From the NCBI GenBank assembly GCA_022793675.1, contig JAAWDH010000041.1, positions 62,001 to 126,000 of the forward strand: DNA of 64,000 nucleotides, given 5' to 3'. Both the position numbers and the translations under genes were made by a program. Source of the DNA: Oscillospiraceae bacterium. Lineage in GTDB: Bacteria > Bacillota > Clostridia > Oscillospirales > Ruminococcaceae. The notes under the pieces were generated by a model, which did no database searches, had not been told where the DNA came from, and worked only from the letters and a program-made list of their open reading frames with translations. Positions within the stretch are counted from its first letter, which is position 1. Each line of letters starts with the position of its first letter. This document shows, piece by piece, positions 16,644 through 24,841 of the stretch.

Positions 16644-16702
16644 TTTCCAAAGATTGCCAAAATAAAAAGTTTTACTCGATTTTTTAAAAAAATCGCGGAT
16701 CC
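16644..16702 (+). repeat. AT-rich dispersed repeat, copy 1
   Basis: Matches the reverse complement of 62041-62099 over about 58 bases: CTTTCC, GATTGCCAA, AAAAAGTTTTAC, then CGATTTTTTAAAAAAATCG, which is a near-perfect hairpin. A GC-rich inverted repeat (CGGCC/GGCCG, about 16710-16723) follows. It abuts the ribosome site of rlmD. Confidence 0.75.
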
Positions 16703-16738
16703 TGGCTTTCGGCCCGCAGGCCGCGCCCCCCCTTGTAC

Positions 16739-17839
16739 CTATTCGCAGGCAAAATGCTTCAGGCTATAACAGAGCAGGGCTTGGTCGTAATCGTCGAGAT
16801 TGACGAGGCTTTCCAGGGGGCCTTCCAGCAAAGTAGGGTCGACGAGGGTAACAGTGCTGTAATGCAGTGCTAAAAAAGGGGCCATAACACTGGCATATTC
16901 GTCGCGTATAACCAGCAGCCGCGGAGCCTTTTTCAGGCCGGTAGTGATGGTGACAACCGGCGCAGGCTCGCCTAAGAAGAGAGCGTAAGGATCACTGCCG
17001 CCCAGCAGCTCCCGGTAATAGAGGCCGTCATGGAGCTGGGAACCTTCGTCATAACGATAGGTCTCGACGGTTGGAGCAAGGGTGCTGCTGGAGGCGGAAT
17101 AAATGTCAATGGTATCCGGGGAAGGACCGGCATAGAGGGTTTTATGATAGAGGGAGCCGCGGAAGTTATGGGAAGCGTGCTGAATATTGAAGCGTTCGGC
17201 AGCAAGCGGGACAAAACCCATCTGCTCGCCGCAGGCGCTGTAGCCAAAATAGGCCCCCAGCGTTGTCCAACGGTGATCGGAACGATAATAAAGGGGTTTA
17301 TTGTGGTTGGCAGCCAAAAGGCTGTAACAATCAATGGTCCCCAACCGTTCAGAAACGCTTTCGTAGACCCTATCCAACAGCGCCTTCTGGGAAAGTTCGG
17401 TAATAGAGGCCGGCAGCAAGTCGCGGTCGATGCCGACTGAAGTAGGGATCAGCATCAGCGAAACTGGACCGGAAAAACTCTTGGCGAAGGTTTCGGCCTC
17501 TGCCAGCGATTGGGCAAGGCGGGCTTCGGAAACGCTGCCAAACTGCTCGGCCATCTGCCCGTCAAGGATGTAGACGCCGTTTACCTCCCGGCGGCCGGAA
17601 AAGATAGCAAAGTTCGTGCGCAAGGCAAGGAAACTGCTGCGCAGCGGAAAATGGTCCTGTAAATAGCTTTCAGCTTGAGCAGCAGGGTTTTCCCCCGGCG
17701 GCAGCGTGAATTGTGGAAAATCGGCCAGCACCCGGTTCTCTGCCATGGAAAAGCTGTTTTTGGGCAGAAAAAGAAGCCCTGAAAGCCCTACGGTTAAAAT
17801 CAGGCTGAAGACCCATATGGTGCATTTTTTCCCATTCAT
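16739..17839 (-). CDS. DHHW/AlgX-like protein with altered catalytic residues
   Basis: 366 residues from the ATG at 17839 behind GGAGGG. A single N-terminal membrane anchor (residues 5-25) carries an extracytoplasmic SGNH/AlgX-like domain, normally the partner that transfers an acyl group from an MBOAT protein to polysaccharide. PLYYRSDHRWTTLGAYFGY at Asp188 is the family motif, but the second His of DHHW is Arg190. At LLVIRDEYASVMAPFL the position of the nucleophilic Ser (usual KDSYA/GDSFA) is Glu314. The fold appears complete and the frame intact, so this looks like a catalytically altered member rather than a pseudogene. Starts 13 bases after the end of the MBOAT gene. Confidence 0.82.
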   Translation of the reverse strand: MNGKKCTIWVFSLILTVGLSGLLFLPKNSFSMAENRVLADFPQFTLPPGENPAAQAESYLQDHFPLRSSFLALRTNFAIFSGRREVNGVYILDGQMAEQFGSVSEARLAQSLAEAETFAKSFSGPVSLMLIPTSVGIDRDLLPASITELSQKALLDRVYESVSERLGTIDCYSLLAANHNKPLYYRSDHRWTTLGAYFGYSACGEQMGFVPLAAERFNIQHASHNFRGSLYHKTLYAGPSPDTIDIYSASSSTLAPTVETYRYDEGSQLHDGLYYRELLGGSDPYALFLGEPAPVVTITTGLKKAPRLLVIRDEYASVMAPFLALHYSTVTLVDPTLLEGPLESLVNLDDYDQALLCYSLKHFACE

Positions 17840-17852
17840 AGCATCCCTCCTT

Positions 17853-19205
17853 TCAGCCAAGCAGCAGCGGCGCTGCCGGCGCCCCAACCAGGAAAGCGGT
17901 ACATAGCAGCATCAGCACCGCCGCAGCGATAGGCCGCAGTATCTCCATCAGCCGCGGCGATTTGCTTTGCAGCCAGCGCCCCAGGCGCTTTATACCGCCC
18001 AGCGCCTCTGCCCAAGCAAGAACCAGCGCAAACCAGCAGCAGCTTGCCAGCGAAAGCGCCTGCCGCAGCCCGCCGCCGTTTTTCCCAAACAACGCGCCAA
18101 ACATTTCCCAAAGGCCCGCAGCGTCCTTGCTGCTGAGGAGCGCCCACCCCAATAGAACCAACAGCAGCGTAACGCCTCTGCGCAGAGCGGGCGGGGCCTT
18201 CTCCAACGCTTTCCCCCAAAGGCAGCGTTCCCCTGCCAGCAGCAGCCCATGACAACCCCCCCAGGCCAGGGCTGTCCAATGGAACCCGTAGCAAAGTCCA
18301 GCGATACAGCCAGCCAAAACCAGGAAAAAAGCTTTCAGGGGGGCCTTCTGATTAAAAGGCAGGTTGGTTTTAAGGAAGCTGTAAAGGGAGCCCTGCCACC
18401 TGCGCCAAAAATCCCGCAGCGATAATGCCGTATAGGGCAGTTCAAAGCTCTCCGGCAGTGAAAAGCCCAGCAGCTTGCCCAGGCCTACGGCCATGTCGCA
18501 GAGGCTGGAAAGCTCAAAATAAAGGGCTAGACCGAAAATAGCGATCCCCAGCCAAGCCGCCGCAGCGCCCGGCCTAGGCAGCGCTTCCAGCTGCCGCCAG
18601 GCTCCCGAAAGGCTATCCGCCAGCAACAGCTTTTTGGCAAGCCCCATCGTAAAACGCCAGACGCCGTCAGCCTGCCCCGTAAGCCCCAGCGGGCGGCGGG
18701 CAAGCTCATGGCGGACTTCCTGGCTGCGCAGCGCCGGGCCGGCCGGCATTTTAGGGAACATTGCGGCAAAAACCGAATAGGCGATGAAGCTTGTCTGCGC
18801 CCGGGATTCCCCACGGAAAATATCGGTAAGGTAGCCGACAGCCTGTACCGTGTACAGCGAAAAACCCAGCACCGCCGGCAGCGGCGACGGCCAGCAGGGA
18901 AAAGCAAGCCTTTCTGATAAAAAAGGGGCCAGCTTATAAAATCCCCAGGGCAGCAGGTTGCCGAAAATGCCGGCAGCCAACAGCAATTTCCGGCGCAGCG
19001 GGCGTTCCTGCCGTTCCAACGAAAGGCCGAAGAAATAGTTGAAAGGCAGGCTGAAAATAAGCGCCAGCAAGAGCGTTGGGTCGCACCAGCCGTAAAGCAG
19101 CAGGCTTGACGCGAACAGCACGGCATTTTTCCGCTTCATCGGCGCTTGCTGATGGATAAAAAGCGTAATTGGCAGGAAAATGTAAATAAAGGTAATTCCC
19201 AGCAT
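17853..19205 (-). CDS. MBOAT (AlgI/DltB-type) membrane O-acyltransferase homologue with altered active site
   Basis: 450 residues with about ten hydrophobic segments, the normal MBOAT layout. The cytoplasmic helix motif LRDFWRRWQGSL has Gln271 where AlgI and DltB have His (RRWH). The catalytic GLWHG motif reads GLCYGFHWTALAWGG, placing Tyr306 at the essential His. The later Gly-Gly-Cys-His-Gly is intact. Family members move acetyl or D-alanyl groups across the membrane with a DHHW/AlgX partner, which is encoded directly downstream. With both His lost, ordinary acyl transfer is doubtful. GAAGGAAAGGA precedes the start. Whether the gene is part of the comEC operon is unclear, as 71 bases separate it from rnmV. 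Confidence 0.85.
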   Translation of the reverse strand: MLGITFIYIFLPITLFIHQQAPMKRKNAVLFASSLLLYGWCDPTLLLALIFSLPFNYFFGLSLERQERPLRRKLLLAAGIFGNLLPWGFYKLAPFLSERLAFPCWPSPLPAVLGFSLYTVQAVGYLTDIFRGESRAQTSFIAYSVFAAMFPKMPAGPALRSQEVRHELARRPLGLTGQADGVWRFTMGLAKKLLLADSLSGAWRQLEALPRPGAAAAWLGIAIFGLALYFELSSLCDMAVGLGKLLGFSLPESFELPYTALSLRDFWRRWQGSLYSFLKTNLPFNQKAPLKAFFLVLAGCIAGLCYGFHWTALAWGGCHGLLLAGERCLWGKALEKAPPALRRGVTLLLVLLGWALLSSKDAAGLWEMFGALFGKNGGGLRQALSLASCCWFALVLAWAEALGGIKRLGRWLQSKSPRLMEILRPIAAAVLMLLCTAFLVGAPAAPLLLG

Positions 19206-19276
19206 AACAGTCCTTTCCTTCTAAGGCTCCGCCGTTGAGTATCCTGGTTCTTTAGAGAGATGAGACAAATTGCCTG

Positions 19277-19864
19277 CTATGGAAACAAACGCGCCAAAAA
19301 TTCGCCGAAGCTTTCACGATCATACAGCGTGTTGAGCACCGGCAGCAGGGCTTTTGTAGTCATTAGCTCCGGAAAGCCCAGCGCTTTCAGCAAGACTCCA
19401 CGTCTGCCGGCTGCCCCATCTGCGCCGCTCAAACCCCAGCTAAAAAGGTCGGCTTTGGTGACCGGCGTCCGGCGCACAGCCGTTTCGCCCGGCAATACCC
19501 CTGCCCGACGCAGGCAGGCGCAGAGGGTATCGGAGTCGATGCCTTCCACCCCCAGCTTTCCTTCCTTGGAAGGGGCAGCTTTGCGGCGCTCCTTGCCGTA
19601 AATATCGGGGATGTAGACGTCGACGAGCCGGCCGCCTTGGATGGCGGAATGGAGGAAATGGCGGATTTTAAACCCGGCGGCATCGGAATCGGTGAGGATG
19701 ATAAGGCCGCTTTTTTGGGCCAGCAGCCGCAGCATATCAAGCTTTTCCTTATCTTTAAAGATCCCAAAGCCGCCAGTTTCCAGAATCACGCCGTCCACCA
19801 CCTCGGCCAAACGCTGCCGATCGTACTTCCCTTCCACTACGACGGCCTCTTCCAGCCGGATCAT
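19277..19864 (-). CDS. rnmV: Ribonuclease M5
   Basis: 195 residues: an N-terminal TOPRIM domain with VVVEGKYD (catalytic Glu), ETGGFGIF and LTDSDAAG (the DxD motif), followed by the RNase M5-specific C-terminal domain. RNase M5 trims 5S rRNA precursors with ribosomal protein L18 as cofactor. The start overlaps the holA stop by 4 bases (ATGA), so it is translationally coupled to holA. Confidence 0.9.
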   Translation of the reverse strand: MIRLEEAVVVEGKYDRQRLAEVVDGVILETGGFGIFKDKEKLDMLRLLAQKSGLIILTDSDAAGFKIRHFLHSAIQGGRLVDVYIPDIYGKERRKAAPSKEGKLGVEGIDSDTLCACLRRAGVLPGETAVRRTPVTKADLFSWGLSGADGAAGRRGVLLKALGFPELMTTKALLPVLNTLYDRESFGEFLARLFP

Positions 19865-20907
19865 CGCCCTTCCTCCTTTAAGTCAAGGATTTGGGCAACA
19901 GTCTGCTCCAGGACAATTTTGGGATCAGCCCGGCTGGACTTCAGCGCCAGGTCGGCGTCCGCCAGCGTCTCCAAACAGCCCCGCAGGGTGCGGGCGGAAT
20001 AGGGGGCCACATCCCGGAAGGCGTTTTTCACTAAGAATTCCCTGCCGCGGTAGGGGAACAGCGCCAGCAGGTCCTTCGCATCTTTTCCGGCCAGCAGCGC
20101 GGCTTTCGCGCGGTAGAGGTCGACAAAAGCGCTGCTGATTGCCGAAAGGATGACGGTCGGCTCCTGCCGCTGGGCAAACAGCTCGTCTAACAGCAGGAAA
20201 GCTTTCGTCCGCCCCTTCTGGAGCATCGCGCGGGAAAGGTCGTAAATTGACGCGTCAAGGCTTTTATGGGTGACTGCTTCGACGTCGGCTAACGTGATTT
20301 CCCCAGACTGACGGTAGGCAATCAGCTTATCGCTTTCTGCCATTAAAGTTTTTAAGGCCATGCCGCAGCGGTCAACCATCGCGCCTGCAGTATAGGAAGA
20401 CATTTCGCACCCGGCTTTCTGGAATTTTTGGCGCAGCAAACGGGTAAGGTCGCTGCGGGTTTTGGGCTGGCAGGCTACGACAGCCCCAACGCGGGCAACC
20501 TGGTCCATCAGCTTTTGCAGCTTGGCGGACTTTTTAGGGTTTAGGTCGAAAGCGGTGACAAATAGGACCAGCACCGTGGAAGGGTTGGGGTCGGCCAGGA
20601 TCTGCTGCAGCGTGTCGCTGTCGGACTTGGATAATTTTTCCAGGTTGGGGTTGTGTACAACAACGCATTTATATGCCGCCATCAGCGGCAGGCTCTCGGC
20701 CTCGGAACGGACGGCTGCCATGTCCAGCGAAGCGCCGTCAAAACGGCGAAGGTTGAAGTTTTCAGTCCCTTTTTTTACAGCTTTTTCCAGGATACGCTGC
20801 AAGCAGACCTCCGCCAGATAAGTTTCTTTGCCGTAAATCAGGTAAGCTGGCAGCAGTTCCCCCTCCCGCAGCGTATGCAGCAGTTCGGCATCATCATAAA
20901 AAGGCAT
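19861..20907 (-). CDS. holA: DNA polymerase III delta subunit
   Basis: 348 residues from the ATG at 20907, behind AAAGGAG; the earlier ATG lies before that site. PAYLIYGKETYLAEVCLQRI at the N-terminus and the RSDLTRLLRQKFQKAG region are the firmicute HolA (YqeN) pattern. It opens the beta clamp within the clamp loader. Its 5' end overlaps the end of comEC, a comEC-holA order common in Firmicutes. Confidence 0.9.
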   Translation of the reverse strand: MPFYDDAELLHTLREGELLPAYLIYGKETYLAEVCLQRILEKAVKKGTENFNLRRFDGASLDMAAVRSEAESLPLMAAYKCVVVHNPNLEKLSKSDSDTLQQILADPNPSTVLVLFVTAFDLNPKKSAKLQKLMDQVARVGAVVACQPKTRSDLTRLLRQKFQKAGCEMSSYTAGAMVDRCGMALKTLMAESDKLIAYRQSGEITLADVEAVTHKSLDASIYDLSRAMLQKGRTKAFLLLDELFAQRQEPTVILSAISSAFVDLYRAKAALLAGKDAKDLLALFPYRGREFLVKNAFRDVAPYSARTLRGCLETLADADLALKSSRADPKIVLEQTVAQILDLKEEGR

Positions 20908-22978
20908 ATCCCTGCTCCTTTCCATCCCCCTGCCCAGGCCGCCAGCGTAAATCTGGCCCAGCCCGCAGAGAAAGCGCCATCAAGGAAGCGCTTTTTGGGG
21001 TTTTGTCTTCTTCAGCCTTCAAGTCGCAAAACAGGCGGTAAGCGGATTCGTAAGGCGCAGGGTTTTTCTGGTAGTCTAGGCAGAGCTGCCCGTCGGTAAG
21101 CCCAACAAGCAGCACCGCCTGCCCGCCGCCAGTGCGCAGAAGGCATTCATATTCAGAAAAGAGCAGCCAGCGGGAAGGAGCTAAGAGCAGCATTTCCTCC
21201 ACCTCTGCTGAAGCAAAAGCCTGCAGCATCCGGCTGCTTTCAGGGGTAACAACTTTTTCAGCGCCTAAAATGGTCAGCAGGCTGTAAGCGCCGCCGGTGT
21301 AGCAAAGCCGGTCGGCTGGAATGATAACGCCCGAAATTCTCGTGACGCCAGCAGCAAGCAGTTCGTCTGCCAGCACCCGCCCTTCATAGGCGCTTCCGCC
21401 GCAGCCAATCACAACGGCATCCGTGCCTTTTTGCAGCACAATGCTGCTGCCAGAGGAAGCGACGTATTGGGAAACAGAAAGGGAATCCCCTCTGCTATAG
21501 GCGGCAAAGAAAGCGCCCCATACTGTGACAACGACTGAAAGGGCACAGGCGGCAATTTTTGAGGCCGCTTTGCCTTTCAAGGCAATGGGGATCAGCAGTA
21601 GGATGCCGACACAGACCGCACAGGGGATAAGGGCCTCTGTGCGCAGCGGCAGCACTGGGCCTTTGGCCCCAAGCTCAACGGCCGTCTGGACTAAAAGAAG
21701 GAGTTTTTCACAGACAAACCCCGCCGGGCCGAAACCTAGTCCAGCCAACAACCCGCAGCCTAAAAGCACCGGCATCAGCGGCAGGATCAACAGGTTGACA
21801 ACTGGGGCAAACAAGGGGGTGTAGCCAAAAAACAACACGGATACAGGCAGGGTTACGATAGGCACTGCCGCAGCTGTAGCGGCAGCAGAAACCAGTCCGC
21901 GCAGCTGCGAACGCTCCCGCAACTTGAACAGCTGGGCCGCGGCATCGGTAAACGCCGGAGCTGCCGCTGTGACAGCCAGCACCGACAGTACCGACATCAG
22001 AAAGCCCATCCGGCAGACCAGCCTAGGGTTTATGACGGTCAGCAGCAGCACAACGCCGCCTAATGCGTTGACAGGGGTGCTGTCACGGAAGGCCAGCTCG
22101 GCAGCCGCAGCCATCGACGCCATCAGCAGCGCCCGCAATGCGGACGGTCCGCTGCCAGTAAGCAGGACGAATAAAAGCATTGTCAAAAGCCCGCCGACTA
22201 GGGCGCGCCGGCGGCCGGCAAGAGGAGTAAGCAGGGAAGCGGCCATACCGCAAAGCAGCGAAAGGTGCAGCCCAGACACGCAGAGGATATGGGCGGCCCC
22301 CGCCCGCTGGAAACTGCCGTACAGCCTTTGGGGGATCGCATCGCTGTCGCCAGTAAGCATTGCCTCCATCAGTCCGGCGGCATCCCGGCCCATTGTACGG
22401 CGGAGGCTGCGCTGAAGGCGCTGCAGAACATCTTCCCGCAGCTTCCCCCACCAGGGCTGCGGCGAGGTAACAGCCAATGTGGCGGAATCGGCGCGGAGGA
22501 CAAGCTCTGCCCCGCGTGCCAACTGGGGAAGGGCCGGCAGCCGGTCTGCCGCCTTCGCGCTGATTTCGACCTGTTCGCCCTCATAAAGCAGCAGATCCTG
22601 GTCGCCAGTCAGCAGAACGCCCGCTGTGAACGTCCGGCCGCCAAGGCTGATGCGGGCGTTTTGGATGACCCAGCCGGAGGAAGCGCTGCCTTCGCCGACC
22701 CGTCCGGAAAGGACGACGTCCTGCCCGGCGGCCAGCTCCCAACGCGCGGCCAGCTGGTTTTGCAGGAAGATGCTGACGATACAGGCCGCTAAGGACATCA
22801 GCCCTGCAAGCAGCAAAAAACCGCCCTTCCTTTTCCAGAAAAGCCATCCGCCTGCTGCTGCCAGCAGCAGCGTGTGCAGCAATAGGACCCACATCTGCCT
22901 AGGACTTAAAAAGCAGCACAAAAACAGCCCGCCAGCAAACGAAAATCCTGACACGGCCAATGGCTGGCGCACCCGCAT
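20894..22978 (-). CDS. comEC: ComEC/Rec2-family DNA uptake channel with a degenerate nuclease domain
   Basis: 694 residues with membrane segments at the N-terminus, an OB-like DUF4131 region (about 60-180) and the polytopic competence domain (about 200-480; HILCVSGLHLSLL is characteristic). The C-terminal region sits where the metallo-beta-lactamase domain lies, but the THPHADHIGG motif reads IIPADRLCYTGG and the DGG motif reads IGCGG, so metal ligands are absent. ComEC imports single-stranded DNA during competence. This copy would keep the channel but lack the putative nuclease. The frame is intact and the start has GGGGAG upstream. First gene of the comEC-holA-rnmV operon. Confidence 0.85.
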   Translation of the reverse strand: MRVRQPLAVSGFSFAGGLFLCCFLSPRQMWVLLLHTLLLAAAGGWLFWKRKGGFLLLAGLMSLAACIVSIFLQNQLAARWELAAGQDVVLSGRVGEGSASSGWVIQNARISLGGRTFTAGVLLTGDQDLLLYEGEQVEISAKAADRLPALPQLARGAELVLRADSATLAVTSPQPWWGKLREDVLQRLQRSLRRTMGRDAAGLMEAMLTGDSDAIPQRLYGSFQRAGAAHILCVSGLHLSLLCGMAASLLTPLAGRRRALVGGLLTMLLFVLLTGSGPSALRALLMASMAAAAELAFRDSTPVNALGGVVLLLTVINPRLVCRMGFLMSVLSVLAVTAAAPAFTDAAAQLFKLRERSQLRGLVSAAATAAAVPIVTLPVSVLFFGYTPLFAPVVNLLILPLMPVLLGCGLLAGLGFGPAGFVCEKLLLLVQTAVELGAKGPVLPLRTEALIPCAVCVGILLLIPIALKGKAASKIAACALSVVVTVWGAFFAAYSRGDSLSVSQYVASSGSSIVLQKGTDAVVIGCGGSAYEGRVLADELLAAGVTRISGVIIPADRLCYTGGAYSLLTILGAEKVVTPESSRMLQAFASAEVEEMLLLAPSRWLLFSEYECLLRTGGGQAVLLVGLTDGQLCLDYQKNPAPYESAYRLFCDLKAEEDKTPKSASLMALSLRAGPDLRWRPGQGDGKEQGYAFL

Positions 22979-23016
22979 GGTTCTTCTCCCCTTCTTCGTA
23001 AACCTTTTCTGCTTCT

Positions 23017-23045
23017 ATTGTAACAGTTTTTTAAGCAGCTTGCAA
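23017..23045 (-). promoter_or_regulatory. Promoter for the comEC-holA-rnmV operon
   Basis: Minus strand TTGCAA (23040-23045), 17-base spacer, TACAAT (23017-23022). Confidence 0.75.
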
Positions 23046-23105
23046 GAACAAAACGGGATTTTTCGGGTTTTAACAGTTATTTCATGAAAAAATCGGCAAA
23101 ACCCT

Positions 23106-23134
23106 TTGACATTTGCCGCGGAGTGTGCTATAAT
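23106..23134 (+). promoter_or_regulatory. Consensus promoter for tRNA-Ser
   Basis: Perfect TTGACA (23106-23111), 17-base spacer and perfect TATAAT (23129-23134). Confidence 0.92.
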
Positions 23135-23179
23135 AATTCAGGTTTAAGTGGTGCAAAGCTGTTGCCAGCTATAAATAAT

Positions 23180-23264
23180 GGAGAGTTGTCCGAGTGGTCG
23201 AAGGTGCAGCACTCGAAATGCTGTGTCCCGAAAGGGACCTAGGGTTCGAATCCCTAACTCTCCG
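23180..23264 (+). tRNA. tRNA-Ser (anticodon CGA)
   Basis: Acceptor stem GGAGAGT/ACTCTCC, D arm from GTCCGAG, anticodon stem CAGCA/TGCTG with loop CTCGAAA (anticodon CGA, reads UCG), a long class II variable arm GTCCCGAAAGGGAC, T arm AGGGTTCGAATCCCT and discriminator G. The 3' CCA is not encoded. All stems pair, so the gene appears functional. It is the only RNA gene of this type in the window. Confidence 0.95.
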
Positions 23265-23288
23265 TTTGCGGTATATCGCCGCAGATGA

Positions 23289-23327
23289 TGCGCGTATTCA
23301 CGAATGTGGATACGCGCTATTTTTTAT
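23289..23327 (+). terminator. Terminator after tRNA-Ser
   Basis: GCGCGTATTC and GGATACGCGC form the stem, followed by TATTTTTTAT. Confidence 0.85.
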
Positions 23328-23348
23328 AGACAGCGCCTTATGGTTTTA

Positions 23349-23376
23349 GGCCCGCAAGACTATATGCTTGCGGGCC
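23349..23376 (-). terminator. Hairpin downstream of the chitinase-like gene
   Basis: GGCCCGCAAG pairs with CTTGCGGGCC, a perfect 10-bp stem. There is no T tract on either side, so termination is only presumed from position after the gene. Confidence 0.5.
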
Positions 23377-23430
23377 CGTCGCCATTTATTGCCTAGCCTT
23401 GTTTAACAATTCAGGGTGTAAAAGAAGAAT

Positions 23431-24570
23431 TTAACGGCTGTCGTCCGGTTTCAGTACCGCGTAAATGCTCCCCAGCAGTTCCCCTTCTCTATCGTGCGCA
23501 AGCGCCCACGCCCCAACTCCGGCCAGCTTTTGCTCTTTTGCCAGCTCTGCCTTTTCTGCTGCCGACGCTGGGTCTTCATAGCTGAGCAAAAAATCCCTGC
23601 CGACGAGATAGGGTACCTTGCCGTCAGGATGCCGCGCCTGCTTGCCTTTCCCGATATAACCCCGCTTTACCTGATCGTAGCTGACCGATTTGGCACTGCG
23701 GTATGTATCATAAAGCCCTGATGCGCCTTCATAGACATAGCCGTAAAACGGCATTCCCAGCACCAGCTTTTCTGCTGCAACACCCGCCGCAAGCCAATTC
23801 TCCACACCGCCTTTTACGCTGAGCTTATACTGCGGCGAGGCCTCGCTTGGCTGATAAAGCGGCGCGTTCAGGTCGGCATACCTGTCCCATGGCCCGTGAA
23901 GGTCATAAGCCATCAAAAATATATAGTTGGTATATTCAGCTGCTTTTTGGGGCTGGATTTTTTTCAGGTATTCGCCGCTGACTCCAGCCGCCATTGTTAA
24001 GAGATAGGACCGCCCGTCCCTCTCGCCCTGTTCGTCCAGCTTTTCCCGCAGCGTTTTCAGCAGCAGTGTCAGGTTCTCTTTATCCTGCGGACGCTCCTTG
24101 TTTCCAGCTTTGCCGCCGGATACCGGGTATTCCCAGTCCAGGTCAACGCCGTCAAAACCATGCTTTACAATAAAATCGACGCAGCTCTCCGCAAAAACCG
24201 CGCGGCTTTTTTCAGTTGCCGCAGCATCGGAAAAACGCGCCGACCCGTCCCAGCCGCCCACAGAAATCAGCGTTTTCAGCGCAGGGTTGGCTTTCTTCAG
24301 CGCCCGCAAGCCCTCAAAATTTTTCAGGTCCTGGGTCTGGTCGGTCAAAGCGATACGGTTATCGGCGCCGATTTCTGCAAAGGCATAATGCAGATGGGTG
24401 AGCTTGTCCGCCGGCACTTTATCCGGCGTATAGCCGCTGTAGGCCGACCAACCGGTGTAATACCCAACCAGCAGCGGTTCTGCCGCAGGGGCTTTGGACG
24501 CCGGAACCGCTGGAGAAAACGCCAAAACCGCCGCGGCCAATCCGGCTGCGGCCTGTAAAAAAAGTTTCAT
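23431..24570 (-). CDS. Secreted GH18 chitinase-family glycoside hydrolase
   Basis: 379 residues from the ATG at 24570; the longer frame lacks a signal. The first 28 residues are a signal peptide (KLFLQAAAGLAAAVLAF). The GH18 barrel follows: LLVGYYTGWSAY, KLTHLHYAFAEI, SVGGWDGSARF, and the catalytic DGVDLDWEYP with Glu147 as acid. LVLGMPFYGYVYEG and GVGAWALAHD complete it. No binding module is fused. It hydrolyses chitin or other N-acetylglucosamine polymers outside the cell, though GH18 also includes peptidoglycan and glycoprotein N-glycan enzymes. Own promoter at 24635-24663. Confidence 0.92.
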   Translation of the reverse strand: MKLFLQAAAGLAAAVLAFSPAVPASKAPAAEPLLVGYYTGWSAYSGYTPDKVPADKLTHLHYAFAEIGADNRIALTDQTQDLKNFEGLRALKKANPALKTLISVGGWDGSARFSDAAATEKSRAVFAESCVDFIVKHGFDGVDLDWEYPVSGGKAGNKERPQDKENLTLLLKTLREKLDEQGERDGRSYLLTMAAGVSGEYLKKIQPQKAAEYTNYIFLMAYDLHGPWDRYADLNAPLYQPSEASPQYKLSVKGGVENWLAAGVAAEKLVLGMPFYGYVYEGASGLYDTYRSAKSVSYDQVKRGYIGKGKQARHPDGKVPYLVGRDFLLSYEDPASAAEKAELAKEQKLAGVGAWALAHDREGELLGSIYAVLKPDDSR

Positions 24571-24634
24571 TGTTCGTGATTCCTTTCTCTGTATTGAATA
24601 ATATAATGACAGGCTGTATAGACTGTCCATTTCT

Positions 24635-24663
24635 ATGATACTATAAACTCTTTGTATTTTCAA
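24635..24663 (-). promoter_or_regulatory. Promoter for the GH18 gene
   Basis: Minus strand TTGAAA (24658-24663), 17-base spacer, TATCAT (24635-24640). Confidence 0.65.
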
Positions 24664-24775
24664 GCCGCAATATTTGGAAATTCCCCCTCCGGCCGCTGGG
24701 GAAAAGGAACTTTAAAAAGACAACTGGTAAAATTGCGCTTTTTTCTCCGACTTGCTAGCCAGCCTGCAAAAAGTG

Positions 24776-24784
24776 TGGTATACT
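24776..24784 (+). promoter_or_regulatory. Extended -10 promoter for the MATE gene
   Basis: TGGTATACT, an extended -10 element with no good -35 box. The same TGGTATACTGGAA string recurs before the gene at 44535. Confidence 0.55.
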
Positions 24785-24841
24785 GGAAATAACTTCATTG
24801 TCAACCAATAGGTTGCCAGAGAAGAAAGGATGGATTAGACC

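Noticed and set aside
23180-23264. tRNA-Ser as an integration site.
   Set aside because: No direct repeat of the tRNA 3' end and no integrase in the window.
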